Source: Datisca glomerata (lineage: Eukaryota > Streptophyta > Magnoliopsida > Cucurbitales > Datiscaceae). From it: a stretch of DNA of 64,000 nucleotides. The stretch lies in contig QANY01008653.1 of NCBI GenBank assembly GCA_003255025.1, positions 579,611-643,610 on the forward strand, read 5' to 3'. Below, piece by piece: positions 23,054 through 34,423 of this stretch; position 1 is the first letter of the stretch, and every line of letters starts with the position of its first letter. A program made the position numbers and the translations under genes. The notes under the pieces are model-generated. The model was not told the origin of the DNA and made no database searches. It worked only from the letters and a program-made list of their open reading frames with translations.

Positions 23054-23839
23054 GTGTAAAAGCATGGAAGCTTTGGCACATAGCACAGCATTGCTCATAG
23101 AAGGAAATTCATTGACATAAGAATGATTTGCCCCCGTCATCTTGCTAGGAGATAAGTTCACAAGAACTGTAACATCATCAACACCATCACTTTCTAACAT
23201 AGAGCATCCATCATCTGTGAACCCATTGACTGCTTCATTGAAACCCCTGCATCGCATATAAATTGTTAAATATCCACAAAGCGAAATTCCATAAAGAGAC
23301 CACAAAACCTCTCAACAATGAGTCAATTTTACCTGCTTAATCACTGGCTAAGCACACGTAAAGCAGCCGGTCTCCTCCCCCAACCAGTGGCGCCCGGTTG
23401 AGAAACTTCTTGAGAAATTTGTCTCAACATACGTAAAGCCTAAACCAAAGTTGTTAATGTTTTAAATGTCTTTTTTTGTGCTCTAATGCTTTATATACAA
23501 TGCTTCTAACTCATAATAGCAATAAGACTTAAAAAAGAAGAGAATCTAAAAAAGAGTCTTATAGCCATTGTACTGATACAGTGAGCGTAAAACTTCAGGC
23601 ACATTCCAAGGCTATTTTTCATAACACAAGATGTCAAAATCATTAGACGTTTATAAAAAAAACCGAGTATAGTTTGCTCCGCTCAGAAAGAAAGGAAATG
23701 TGCACACCTCTCAGTGGATATGATCAACTATATGAGTGATAGATCCACCCCCTTCACAGAGTCTGATGAAATACCCACTTGGTAGCATTTCTGCCCTCAC
23801 AAAATTCTGTACCGGTGGCATGCTTGGACCATTCTAAGT
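23054..23839 (-). pseudogene. HD-ZIP III transcription factor fragment (PHB/PHV/HB15-like), three exon remnants
   Basis: Three - strand segments in gene order. 23839-23711 carries FVRAEMLPSGYFIRLCEGGG and ends with a stop where the exon should continue. 23439-23333 carries LRMLRQISQE and GWGRRPAALRVLSQ, then a stop replaces an Arg. 23246-23054 carries GFNEAVNGF, DDVTVLVN.SPSK and VLCAKASMLL. Segments two and three keep AG/GT borders. Together they cover the end of the START lipid-binding domain and the beginning of the HD-SAD region of class III HD-ZIP regulators of vascular and leaf polarity development. The homeodomain, leucine zipper, first half of START (which carries the miR165/166 site in intact genes) and MEKHLA domain are missing. 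Clearly a pseudogene fragment; the closest subgroup is an inference. Confidence 0.85.
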
Positions 23840-24437
23840 GTTGTTTAGTGATCTTTCACAAACCTATGATAAAAACAGTCATAAAAGCATCATAATTCTT
23901 CATTCTAAAAGGAAGAATGGATAACAGAAAAATCAATATCATTCTCCTTGCAGTAGAATACTTACTCAAAAAAGTACTTCCAACCCACACAAGGAGAATA
24001 GCCCACATATAAACAAAAATAGACAAGGCATGCAATTAATATAATCAAATAGCATACCAGATGCATTTTAAAGCGAATAAGTAAAGCTAGCTATAAAATA
24101 CTTTCATTAATAGAAAACTCTCGCCGCTGATTTCAGTTTTTACATCATTCAACAATCTAACTTTGAAAGAACAGTAAACATAATAAATCTTAAAAACCAA
24201 AAAGAATTAGGCTTCTTTTTTGTTACAAATAAGACATAGGTTCTCTTCAAACAAATGAAATACAGTTTATTAAATTTTATTGCAGTTCAAGACGATGAAG
24301 CATTTAGGCTGTTATATATCAAAGATGTCAACAAAAAATGAAAAAAGAAAATCTAAAAAGGGGATATTTTATCAAATTAGATCATCTGAAATCAAACTCA
24401 TTAGCCTCCCCTGCTAAAATGATCAAGGATTACCTAC

Positions 24438-24572
24438 CTTGATGCATCTGGCTTTTTTGGTTGGAAGAGGCTTCGCCCAGAAGAATGGTATCGTCCGCAG
24501 GTTCAACGCTCGTATTCTGGAGCGAGAAGCATTCCTTTCTCCCTCGCTTCTACGCAGCCTTTTTTTATAGAG
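24438..24572 (-). other. Exon-like stretch with splice donor, family unknown
   Basis: A - strand frame open from 24549 to 24438 ends DTILLGEASSNQKSQMHQ directly before a good donor (CATCAAG, then GTAGGT). Eight bases upstream is a TATA-like CTCTATAAAAAAAGG (24558-24572, - strand). The composition is protein-like. It lies between the HD-ZIP III and ZF-HD remnants on the same strand. I cannot name it. Confidence 0.25.
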
Positions 24573-24961
24573 AGGGGCGGAGCTTACTTAGCCTTCTCCC
24601 CTCTGACTATTTGAATATTATTACAATCTTCCAACATAAAGAAGGAAGAATTTCTTTTATTACAATCTTCCAACATACAGAAGGAAGAGTTTCTTCCAAT
24701 CCTATATCATTTGTTGATAGATAGGGCCGATAGCCACCTGACGAGAGAGGTCTTTAAGGATATTGTGGAGAGAGCGGAGGCTCTCGCTTTTTCTTCTCGC
24801 TAACGATCGGCATTCTTTTCTTCCTCATTCCGGCATGATCAAAGAAGAGAGATCTCTGAGAGGAGAGAGATCCTGTATTCACACCAATGAGAGGTGTCAT
24901 TCACGCAACAGGCAAGCAATGTTTTTAAGCAAAATATAGTCATAAGAAACCTACAAAGAAA

Positions 24962-25172
24962 CTAACAAAATTCGTCCTGGATCTTCTCCTTCTGCTCATG
25001 GCTGAACTTGGTCCTGACTCTTTTCCTCGAATTAGGGCTCGGCGAGACGACGTTGCTGTTGGTTGGCCCGGCTGCGCTCTCCGACGGAGCTCGTAGTCTG
25101 GTCGATAGTGCCAAAAGCATGTGGGGTGCTCATCGGTAGTATGTGGAGAAGACTGGAGGCGGTGAGACTGAA
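24962..25172 (-). pseudogene. Zinc-finger homeodomain (ZF-HD) protein fragment
   Basis: The - strand reads SPPPVFSTYY, a stop, APHMLLALSTRL, then SPNSRKRVRTKFSHEQKEK followed directly by IQDEFC and a stop at 24962. The Ser/Pro-rich linker, the APHMLLALS block and the RKR.RTKF..EQKEK start of the homeodomain occur in this order in plant ZF-HD proteins, which pair an N-terminal zinc-finger dimerisation domain with a C-terminal homeodomain. About 15 homeodomain residues are missing between EQKEK and the EFC segment, and helices 2 and 3 are absent. Inactive. It shares strand with the HD-ZIP III and WD40 remnants 1.1-2.4 kb away. Confidence 0.65.
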
Positions 25173-25259
25173 TTTGGACTTCGGGTTCTTTGGTCGAGGG
25201 ATATGACCTCCGTGGGGAGAGAGAGTGAGAGAGAGGGGGGGAGAGAGGAGGGATTGGTT

Positions 25260-26636
25260 TGGTTAGCCTGGGTTTGAGTGGAAATGATAAGAAGGGAAGG
25301 GTAAAAATGTCAAAATATAAAATGGCTCAGGCTGAGGTTAAAAGCTTATCAAATAATCAACGGTCAAGATTGCTTCAGCGAATCCAACGACTACTAGTAG
25401 TCTCAATGACTATATATTATACACCTTCGTGTTTGGTTTTCCTAACTTACATCTCATTTTTCCAAACCCTTGAGCGAACTCATCTCTCTCTCTATCTTTC
25501 CCTTATTCTTTCCAAGCATTCTAAACATCGTCTCCCACAGCTCTCTCGTCTCTCTCCTCTTAGAGATCTCTCCTCTCCCTCTCGTATCCTTAATCTGAAA
25601 AATCTTACACCTCTAGTCTCTCTCTCTCTCTCTCTCTTTAAAATTCTAATCTAACAAATCTGACCTCCCTAGTCTCCCTCTCACGTCTAGTCTTTCTCTC
25701 TCTGTGCAGATCTATAAACTAGCATGTTGGTTGAGACGAAAAATAATAAGATTCAAGTACTGAAATCAAGCTTTTGGTCTGTTGGCTTTTTGGGAAGCTT
25801 TCCATCTCTCTCCCTCTCGGTTTGCTTCGTCATTTTAGAAATTTCTGAAATTTTTTTCTAGATTTACAAAGATCTTTCATAAATTTCTGGATCTGTAAAA
25901 TTTACGAAAAAATTGTAGAAATTTCTGGATATTTACAGATTATTCTTCTAATAAAAATCATGTAGTCTTTAGAATTTTGTTTTTCTTATGCTATATGTGC
26001 TTTAAATTGTAGGTTTGATATTTGGGTTACGTTTTCTTGTGTTATTTGTTTCTGTTTGTTTCACCGTTTCTCATTTGTTTTTCAAATTCTGTTTTTTAAA
26101 TTGTAGGTTTGATATTTGGGTTAGTATCGATTTTCAAATTCTGTTTTTTAAACTGTAGGTTTGATATTTGGGTTAGTATCGATTTCATAAAAATTATAAC
26201 GGTCCGGCTCGGTTTGGAGATGTTCTGGAAAAAGTTTTGAGATGATCTGGATTAAAAAAATCTTTACGGTTTGGTTTGTCAGGATCTTTCCATACTTCGA
26301 TTGTATCTCTAGCGATATGTTTTTAATATAAATTTATAAATATTATGTTTTCAATATAAAATTATAAATACTGATCAAGTAAATATGTATTTAATATAAA
26401 ATTATAGATATTGATTGAGTAAATATGTAGGTTCTTGTTGAGTATTTGTAGGTGTTATTTTTTTGAAAGATGTACATTAGGATTTGACAGACAACTTAAT
26501 TGTTTTCTTTTACAACATTTGATTGATTGTCATTTCATCAATTGTGATCGTAAACGTGGTACATATATTAATGTGTTTAGATACATTATCTCAAACATGA
26601 GTATTCAAAAATAGGAGAATTACATGTATTGTGGGT
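25260..26636. other. CT-rich and AT-rich spacer with a promoter-like spot and short repeats
   Basis: A TATA-like TATATATTATACACC at 25411-25425 precedes a long CT-rich tract (25480-25700). It resembles a plant 5' leader, but the open frames after it have no recognisable motif. Three near-copies of a block containing TGTAGGTTTGATATTTGGGTTA lie at about 26008, 26102 and 26154; the last two are in tandem at about 52-56 bp spacing. Confidence 0.45.
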
Positions 26637-27301
26637 TTAGGATGAGATGTAAAGATAAGATAAATTTTCTTTTTTCACATTCTTTAAAAATTTAACGTTT
26701 TTGCCTTGATTGGTTAAATTATCAAGTATCTGGACGTGAATTGATAAATATTGATGGTTAACAGTAGGTGTTATCAGATGATGAGTTAAGAATATTGAAA
26801 AATGTGAATATTTATAGTTAACTACATGCAACATGAATGATGAGTTAAGAATATTAAAAAATGTGAATATTTATAGTTAACTACATGCAATATGAATATT
26901 AAAATAAATTTTTGTTTGTGTTTATCGGAGTGGAGAATTGTTCAGAATTTATTTTGATTTTCTAATTCATGTTAAATGTATATAAAAAATGGAAGTAAAT
27001 TCTATACAAAGCTTCATTTTTCGCAAGTAACGTATCGACCTATAAAAGTTTCGTAGACACTCTGATGAGCACTAGTAAGAGTTCTAACATTTATATTGTA
27101 TGTAGTTAGCTGTAAACATTCATATTATTTAATATTCGTAACTCATCATATGGTGACACCCATCGCTAATCATCAATATTTATCAATTCATGTTTAAGTA
27201 CCTGATAATTTTATTACTCAAGGTAAAAAAAGTCAAATTTTTAAGCAATACGATTCCTATAATATTTAAAAGAATAGTTTATCTTTACCTCTTGTCCTAA
27301 A
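26637..27301. mobile_element. Inverted-repeat MITE, about 665 bp
   Basis: The left arm (26637-26900) and right arm (about 27090-27301) are inverted copies of each other. The left arm begins TTTAGGATGAGATGTAAAGA; the right arm on the - strand begins TTTAGGACAAGAGGTAAAGA. Both go on through the ACCTTGA or GCCTTGA and GTTAACTACATGCAA-type blocks. The left arm contains an extra 59-bp tandem duplication (ATGAGTTAAGAATATT at 26781 and 26840). The centre is short AT-rich DNA. No coding capacity, and no clear target duplication. Confidence 0.6.
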
Positions 27302-28444
27302 CCAATGATACTTGTAATCCTCCTCTTTTTGAAGACCATCGTCCGAGATTATGTACCTGAATGCATTAATATATGTATCACGCTTGCATTAATATATGTA
27401 TCATGTTTCCAGCCACAACTAACAAAATCACAATCAATCAAATGTTGTGCAGAGAGCGCAACTAAGTTGCCTGTCGTAATCTGGTGTTAGCCTTTCACAG
27501 CGGCAGCAGTTGTGAATGCCCAACAAAAACCTACATCTTTACTCAACCAGTATTTATGGTTTTATGTTAGAAACATATGACTAGGGGTGTATTCGGTTCA
27601 GTCTAGGGGTCACGACAAACCAAAGCGCAACTAAGATTTTTTTTATTATGAAAACAAAAAAAATATCTCAAAATTGAATCGAACCGTTATATTATTTTAC
27701 GGTACTGATACTAACTAGATCAAAATCGATAAAAATAGAATTTGATAATCACAATGTGAAAGCCTATGGATTATAATGAAAATCCCTAAACAGGAAAACA
27801 CATCATCTTCTTTCTTCCCCTATCTCTCTATTATGCATGTCTTTGTAGTTGAAATATGACTAATTGATACGTTATTCATCAAATTTATGAGAAATGTAAA
27901 AGGAATGATAAAAGGGCACATATCAAATGGTTCTTATGGATAAATCGAAGAATGAACAAATTACAGTTATTTCATTTCAATATCAACTCTAGCTTCCTCG
28001 GTATTTCAGCTCGACTTTAGTTGTGATGTGAGATCTTGACACTTAATGCTCCGCTATCAACTTCAAAGAAGATATATTTTTATTCAACAATGCTAAAAAA
28101 TCTTGTTCGACAAGAATAAACTTGTTGAAATCTTCAGTAGTATAAACTTTCATTTTTTTGTATGCTCTTTCTTAAAAGTATACTAACTTTGTTTTTTATG
28201 TTATTTCAGATGATATTAAATATTTAGTTTTCTTCAATGTATTAAATTAACATTAATATAAAACTATTTTTTACTAATAAATATCAATATATTATCAGAT
28301 CTTAGCATCCTTAATCTTATACCATGATTGAATTCACAAAACTCGTCCACTGATGTTAAGTAGGATCACAATCCTAACAACTTTTATTATATTTTGAATA
28401 GTTCTTAACTTTCAAGTTATTAATTCAGTTTAAATAATCTAAAT

Positions 28445-29163
28445 GAGGTGTCAACAAGTATTGGGTTGGCTATTGGGTCTGCAACCGGGAACAAGTAACA
28501 CGCACATAATAACTGTGTCAGGTTCACCAACCCGCTCAAAAAGCCGGCTGTGTCAGGTCCTGCACAGGCCAAATCGCCGTACCTATTTTTTTAATTAAAT
28601 TTTTTAATTAGTTTTCTTGTTTTTTTCAAAAGTAAATTTACATTTTTTATTTACTTTATAATTTTTTATTTATATAAATGACATGATATATTGAATAAGA
28701 ATCAACGTAATCGAGATTTGTTTAACTCGAACTTTTAATGATACAATTATTAAATGATAACAAAATTGCAAGCTTATATTTATAAATTATCTTTACAATT
28801 TATAAATTATGGTCTAACTTTATTATCTAATGGTGCCAAATCCATTCGAATAGACGTGACGGCGTGTTACACGTAAGGTTAAGGCTCGGGCTCGTCACAT
28901 TCACTTGTAATGGTACCGAGTAGAACATATTGGAATAGAACGACACATTTAGGGACCTACACAATTAGAGCCCGACAAACGTACACTCAGCACACTTGAG
29001 GCCCGACAGATTTAACTTTTAAGGCACACATGACTATGCGGCCGTGAAAATGGCTAAGCATGTCGGATAGCAAGTGTGTCATGTCGGGATGGCCTGCGGG
29101 CCACACACATATGCCCGAGAAAGTCTTGTCGTGCCATGACGAGTGGCCCGTTTGACACCTCTA
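28445..29163. mobile_element. TIR element with GAGGTGTCAA ends
   Basis: Opens GAGGTGTCAACAAG and closes GTTTGACACCTC, with a GC-richer interior (CACAGGCC, CCGGCTGTGTCAGG, GGCCCG) that differs from the AT-rich surroundings. The ends are consistent with a non-autonomous hAT-like element. A matching 8-bp duplication could not be found, so the boundaries are approximate. Confidence 0.45.
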
Positions 29164-29389
29164 TGTGCTGATCATCTATAGATTGGTGTTTTAAAATATT
29201 TTAATAGGTGTGAAGCCAACAACTTCTAAGAATTGAATCATCACTTAATTACTTAATTTTTGATAATTACTTGTTCACGGTAGAATTACTATTATATAAT
29301 ATTTAATTTGTTTTAACCAATCAACACTTTAATATTTAAAGAGTAAAATGAAGGACTAAAATGCGATCGCCATTTTCACATAACATGAC

Positions 29390-32089
29390 GGGTTTTTGTA
29401 GGACTATATCCCATGAAAAGGCATTTTATAAAATTATACCGTTTCAATAATTTGTGTAATCTCTAACCCCAGACTCACATTCCCTTCACGTTTTCTCTTC
29501 TTTTTTTCTCATTACCCTTATTACATATTGACCCACATACTCTCTCTCTTCATCTTCCATCTTCATCTTCATCTTCCATCTTCATCTCTCTCTCATTTTT
29601 TCATAAATCGATTTCTCATAAACCCATTTTCATTTTTTATTTCTTCACACTTCATTTGCTTCATGATTTTACAACTTTTTTATTCTCTAAAAAATGGAGG
29701 TGGGGAGCTAAAATTGTAATTTTATTTTTAGAATTTTGAGGGAAAATGGGTGAGAATATTGGCCAAAATTTGATGGGTTTTGTTAATTTTGGCTTTACCC
29801 AGATTTGAGAGAGAGAAATCGTAGAGAAATAATGAATTTTGTTAATTTTTATAGGTTTTGTTAATTCTGATGGGTTTTTTAATTTTGGGTACGAGTCTAC
29901 ATGATGGGTACATGGACATCGTGTAGCCATCATGTAGGCTACATGATCGGTACACTAACATCGTGTGGCTATCATGTAGGCTACATGATTGGTATACGAG
30001 CATTGTGTAGACTACACGATGCATACACGGGCATCTTATATCCTACACGATGGTTACACGGGTATCGTGTAGGCATCGTGTAGTGTACTCGATCGCCGTG
30101 TATGCATCGTGTACACTACACTTGCACTATATTTTATTTTATATATTTATTTAAATATAAATAAATATGGAGGTTGAGTGTTGAAGAAGAATGAATTGAT
30201 ATTTGATTTGATGTTGTGCAAGAAAAATATTGGGTTGAAATAATGAAGAAAAGATAGCAGGGTAATGGGTACAGGATGACTACACGATCGTATTGTAGTT
30301 ATCGTGTAGTGTACATGATCACCATGTAGGCATCATGTAATGTACACGATATCTACACGATCGTCGCGTATGCATCATGTACACTACATATGTAATATAT
30401 TTATTTAAATGTTAATAAAAACGGAGGTTGAGTGTTAAAAAATGATTTGATATTTGATTTGATGTTTGTGTAAGAAAAGTGTTGGGGGAATAATAAAGAA
30501 AAAATAGTGAACAATAGGTACACGATATCTACTCGATCATCGCGTACATTACACATATAATATATTTAAATTTATATATTTATTTAAATATAAATAAATA
30601 AAGAGGTTAAGTGTTGAAGAAAAATGATTTGACATTTGATTTGATCATCGTGTCGTCATCATGCAGCCTATGCAATGGTTACACAATCGTTTTGTAAGGA
30701 TCGTGTAGTCTACACGAAAGATACGCACTACACGATGACTACACGATGATCGTATAACCATTGTATATCCATGACCAACCATCCACTTATTTTTTCTTTA
30801 TTCATTCCCCCTAATACTTTTCTTATATAATATCAAATCAAATATCAAATCATTCTCCTTAACACTTAACCTCCATATTTATTAATATTTAAATACATAT
30901 ATAAAATTAATATATATTACATGTGTAGTGTACACGATATTTATACAATGATCGTGTAGACATCGTGTACATTGCATGATGACTACACTGCGATCGTATA
31001 GTCATCGTGTACCCATTGCCCACTATTTTTCTTCATTATTTCCCCCCAATACTTTTCTTACTCAACATTAAATCAAATGTCAAATAATTATTTTTCAACA
31101 TTCAATCTTCATATTTATTAATATTTAAATAAATATATAAAATTAATTATATTACATGTGTAATGTACGCGATGCATGCACGACAATCCTGTACACTACA
31201 CGGTGACTACACTACGATCGTGTAGTTATCGCACAATGAATACACGAGTATCGTGTAGCCTACACGATGGGTACAAGGGCGCCGTGTACCCCCCTTTCTC
31301 GACATTCCCAACGCTCTCTCTCTCTCTAAGCTCTACGTTTTATCTTTCTCTCACTATGTTCTCTCTCAAAATTAATAAAACCCGCTAAAATTAGCAAAAT
31401 AAAAATTAACAAAACTCATTAAAATTACACTACACGATGACTACATTACGATCGTGTACCATTGCCCACTACTTTTTTCTTCATTCTTTCCCCCAACACT
31501 TTAGCCGTTGTGTAGGTTACACGATTTTTCGTGTAACCATTGTGTAGTCTACATGATGCCCGTGTAGCCATCATGTAGGCTGCACGATGCTTGCGAAGCC
31601 ATCGTGTAGACCGTACTCAAAATTAGCAAAATCCATCAAAATTAGCAAAACCTAAAAAAATTAACAAAATCCATTCTCTCTCTACGGTTTCTCTCTCTCA
31701 AATCTGGGCAAAAGCTTAAATTAAAAAAACTCATCAAATTTCGGTCAATATTCTCACATATTTTCCACAAAAATTTTAAAAATAAATTTATAAATTTAGC
31801 TCTCAACCTTAATATTTTAGAAAATGAAAAAGTTATAAAATCATGAAGCAAATGAGGTATAAAGAAATAAAAAATAAAAATGAGTTTTTGAAAAAATGAC
31901 AGAGATATGAAGATAGAAGATGAAGAGAGAGTGTGTGTAAATCAATGTATAAGAAGGATAATGATAAGGAAAAAAAAGAAAGTGAATAGAACGTGTGAGC
32001 CAGAGGTCAGAAAGTATAAAAATTTTTAGGTGTCTATAATTTTTTATAAAATATTTTTTTTTACCGAGGTATAATATTGCAAAAAACAC
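29390..32089. mobile_element. Foldback element copy B, ending next to RPL5
   Basis: Same family as 4112-7148. Left arm 29390-29890 and right arm about 31620-32089 are inverted repeats with the same CT-rich tracts, GTTTTGTTAATTTT blocks and GGGTACGAGTCTACA. Between them are CACGAT palindrome clusters (29890-30130, 30260-30390, 30640-30770, 30920-31020, 31160-31290, 31430-31620) and oppositely oriented AT-rich spacers. At about 2.70 kb it is shorter than copy A because some modules are lost. Both tips are present (GGGTTTTTGTAGG, and GTGTTTTTTGCAATATT on the - strand). The 9-bp flanks do not match, so this copy is older or rearranged. Its right end lies 137 bp before the RPL5 start codon. Confidence 0.7.
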
Positions 32090-32226
32090 AGATTATTGCA
32101 GATAAATCCCAATCGTCATCTGTGTTTATCGCCTAGCCATATCCGAAGCAAGGACTTCGCTCACTGCAGCCTTCTTGTTCGGAGTGAAACACACGGACGG
32201 ATTGAAAACAATACCGAATCTTCCGC

Positions 32227-34423
32227 ATGGCGTGCCCTTCGCTCTTACGCTCAGCCACGTCGTCTTTTCATGGACAGTTCCCATTACTCACTTCCCAGCC
32301 GTCCGTTCGAGCTTCTTCCGGAAGCCCTTGGAATGTAGGTCGGGTAGTCACGGTGAAGGCTTCGGCTGCGACTGGGATAGTGTTAGTGGAGAAGTCAGAA
32401 TCAGAGAAGGTCAACAGGCTTAAAGCCACTTACCTTGATAACATTATTCCGCTGCTCAAGGATGAGTTTTCGTACACCAATATCCACCAGGTAATTACAG
32501 ATTCGTTGTTGTAATTTAGTTGCTTATCTGTTCGTTTTTTACTGTAAACGTTTCGGACTCTGTTTGGCTGCGGGGAACTCTTAAGCGTTCCGGGAATGTT
32601 AGAATTTCAGAAGTTTTAAGTAACTTCATTATCTTATACAAGGCCGTGGTGTTGGAGCTGAAATTTTCAGTTCAAAAGTAAGAATGAAAGCAGGTTCACC
32701 CAAAAGTCGAGCTAACTTTACTTGTTGAAGATGGGTTCGCTCTTGATCACTCATTATAAAATGCCACGTTATTAGATATCTATCCAGAAGATATGAGAAA
32801 CACCCCCCCCCCTCCCCACCCAAAAAAAAGAAGACATTGTTACTCTCTAAAATTTGGGACAATGTTGTTTATTTCCCAACATGGTGATTGGAAGAGGATT
32901 CGATTTCTAATCTTGCTATTTGGACACCAGACATTGCATAAATCATAAGTGATCGTTCATTATTTTGCACAATTTGATGTGGATAGGTTCCGAAGATCGA
33001 GAAGATTGTGGTGAACTGTGGAATTGGAGATGCTCAACAGAATGCAAAAGGTTTAGAAGCGGCATTGAATGACCTGGCTTCCATTACAGGGCAAAGGCCT
33101 GTAAAAACGCGCGCAAAAAATTCCATTGCAACCTTCAAGATTAGGGAAGGACAACCGCTTGGGATTGCTGTCACTCTCAGAGGAAATGTGCGCTTCATTA
33201 ATTCCCTTGCTGTTTATTATTGGATGTCACTCTTTGTCTTGCTTCACTTGAAGTTCACAGTTGATATTTTTGAATTGGTAATATTTACTCCTCTTTATTA
33301 GGTTGAACAACTACGTTGGCCTTGGGATTAATTGTTAACGGTCTTTAATATCCAAATCTTTTATAACTTGATCGCCCTAATTAGTAATTAGTATACCCTA
33401 TCCTCTGTAGCAATATGGTCTGTGTGTTTTCTCCTACAACCTAGAGAAAATTATGTTATGTGTAAACGCTTGATCGCCCTAATTAGTAATTAGTATATCC
33501 TATCCTCTGTAGCAATATGGTCTGTGTGTTTTCTCCTACAACCTAGAGAACATTATGTTATGTGTAAACGTGTCAGTTGCTAAATTATTTGCTTAATGGC
33601 AACAACACTATATTCTGACAGTTTAGATGCTTTTGATTAAGTTTTCATTTAACTGTCATTTTAGGATATCAGTTCAAGTAGAACTACTGCAGAGAATCAA
33701 TGGCTTGTTTCTCTCCCATGTTAGTGTCTTTAAGTGTATCTTTATTCATGGGACGGTAAGTCTAAAAGTATAACTTCATTAATTAATCTGTTTTCCTAAC
33801 TATTGGTTTAGAACAAAATTGCTTCCTCTGTAGATAGACTGGACAATAGTATTATATTTTATAATCCAACCACACTTTCTTAAACTATGTCCTCTCGGCC
33901 CTAAATCCATGCCTTTGGTGAGGCGAAAGCATGGATTTACAGAGAATTTGTGTCCTGATTGGCTGAAGTGTTTCTTCTTATCGAGCTCACCTACGTATAA
34001 TATTTAATTCTCTCCACAGAGCAAAAGGAGTCGAGTTTTAGGCTTTATGCAATTTGATTGAGTTTCTTTCTACAGTTGATGTATTCATTCCTGGATCGGT
34101 TAATCAACTTGGGGCTTCCTAGGACGAGGGACTTTCAAGGAGTAAACCCGAATAGCTTTGATGGGCATGGAAATTATAGCATAGGAATTAAAGAACAGGG
34201 TGTGTTCCCGGAAATCAGGTTTGATGCTCTTGGTAAACCAAGGGGAATGGATGTTTGTATCACAACAACAGCTAAGACAGATCAAGAAGCCCAGAGATTG
34301 TTGGCTCTGATGGGAATGCCATTCAGAGAGGGCGCTGCTGGTAGTTCTACTAATGTGATGCGCAAAAAGAAGTTGAAATCTCACCATTTTGATTCAAAGT
34401 CCAAAGGAAGGGCTCGTAAGTAA
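32227..34423 (+). CDS. RPL5: Plastid 50S ribosomal protein L5 (uL5c)
   Basis: Encodes a 270-residue precursor of the plastid large-subunit protein uL5, which binds 5S rRNA and helps form the central protuberance. Exons: 32227-32490 (88 codons), 32987-33187 (67 codons), 34076-34423 (115 codons plus TAA); both introns have GT...AG borders and fall between codons. Residues 1 to about 55 are Ser/Ala-rich, as expected for a chloroplast transit peptide. The mature part shows [17 protein letters not shown], the substrate-like [20 protein letters not shown] segment, [34 protein letters not shown] and a Lys/Arg-rich tail. The length fits plant plastid L5. The chosen ATG has a good context (CGCATGGCG). 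Intron 2 holds a 102-bp tandem duplication. A foldback transposon ends 137 bp upstream, so the promoter is short or transposon-supplied. The frame is intact. Confidence 0.93.
33367..33570. repeat. 102-bp tandem duplication in RPL5 intron 2
   Basis: 33367-33468 and 33469-33570 differ at only about two positions. Such identity implies a recent duplication. It is far enough from both splice sites that splicing should be unaffected. Confidence 0.9.

Noticed and set aside
24461..24724. 87-codon + strand frame
   Set aside because: Contains a short duplicated CAATCTTCCAACATA segment and overlaps the more protein-like - strand stretch; no recognisable motif.
28445..29163. Host gene in the GC-rich interior
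   Set aside because: No open frame of useful length; terminal inverted repeats fit a non-autonomous transposon.
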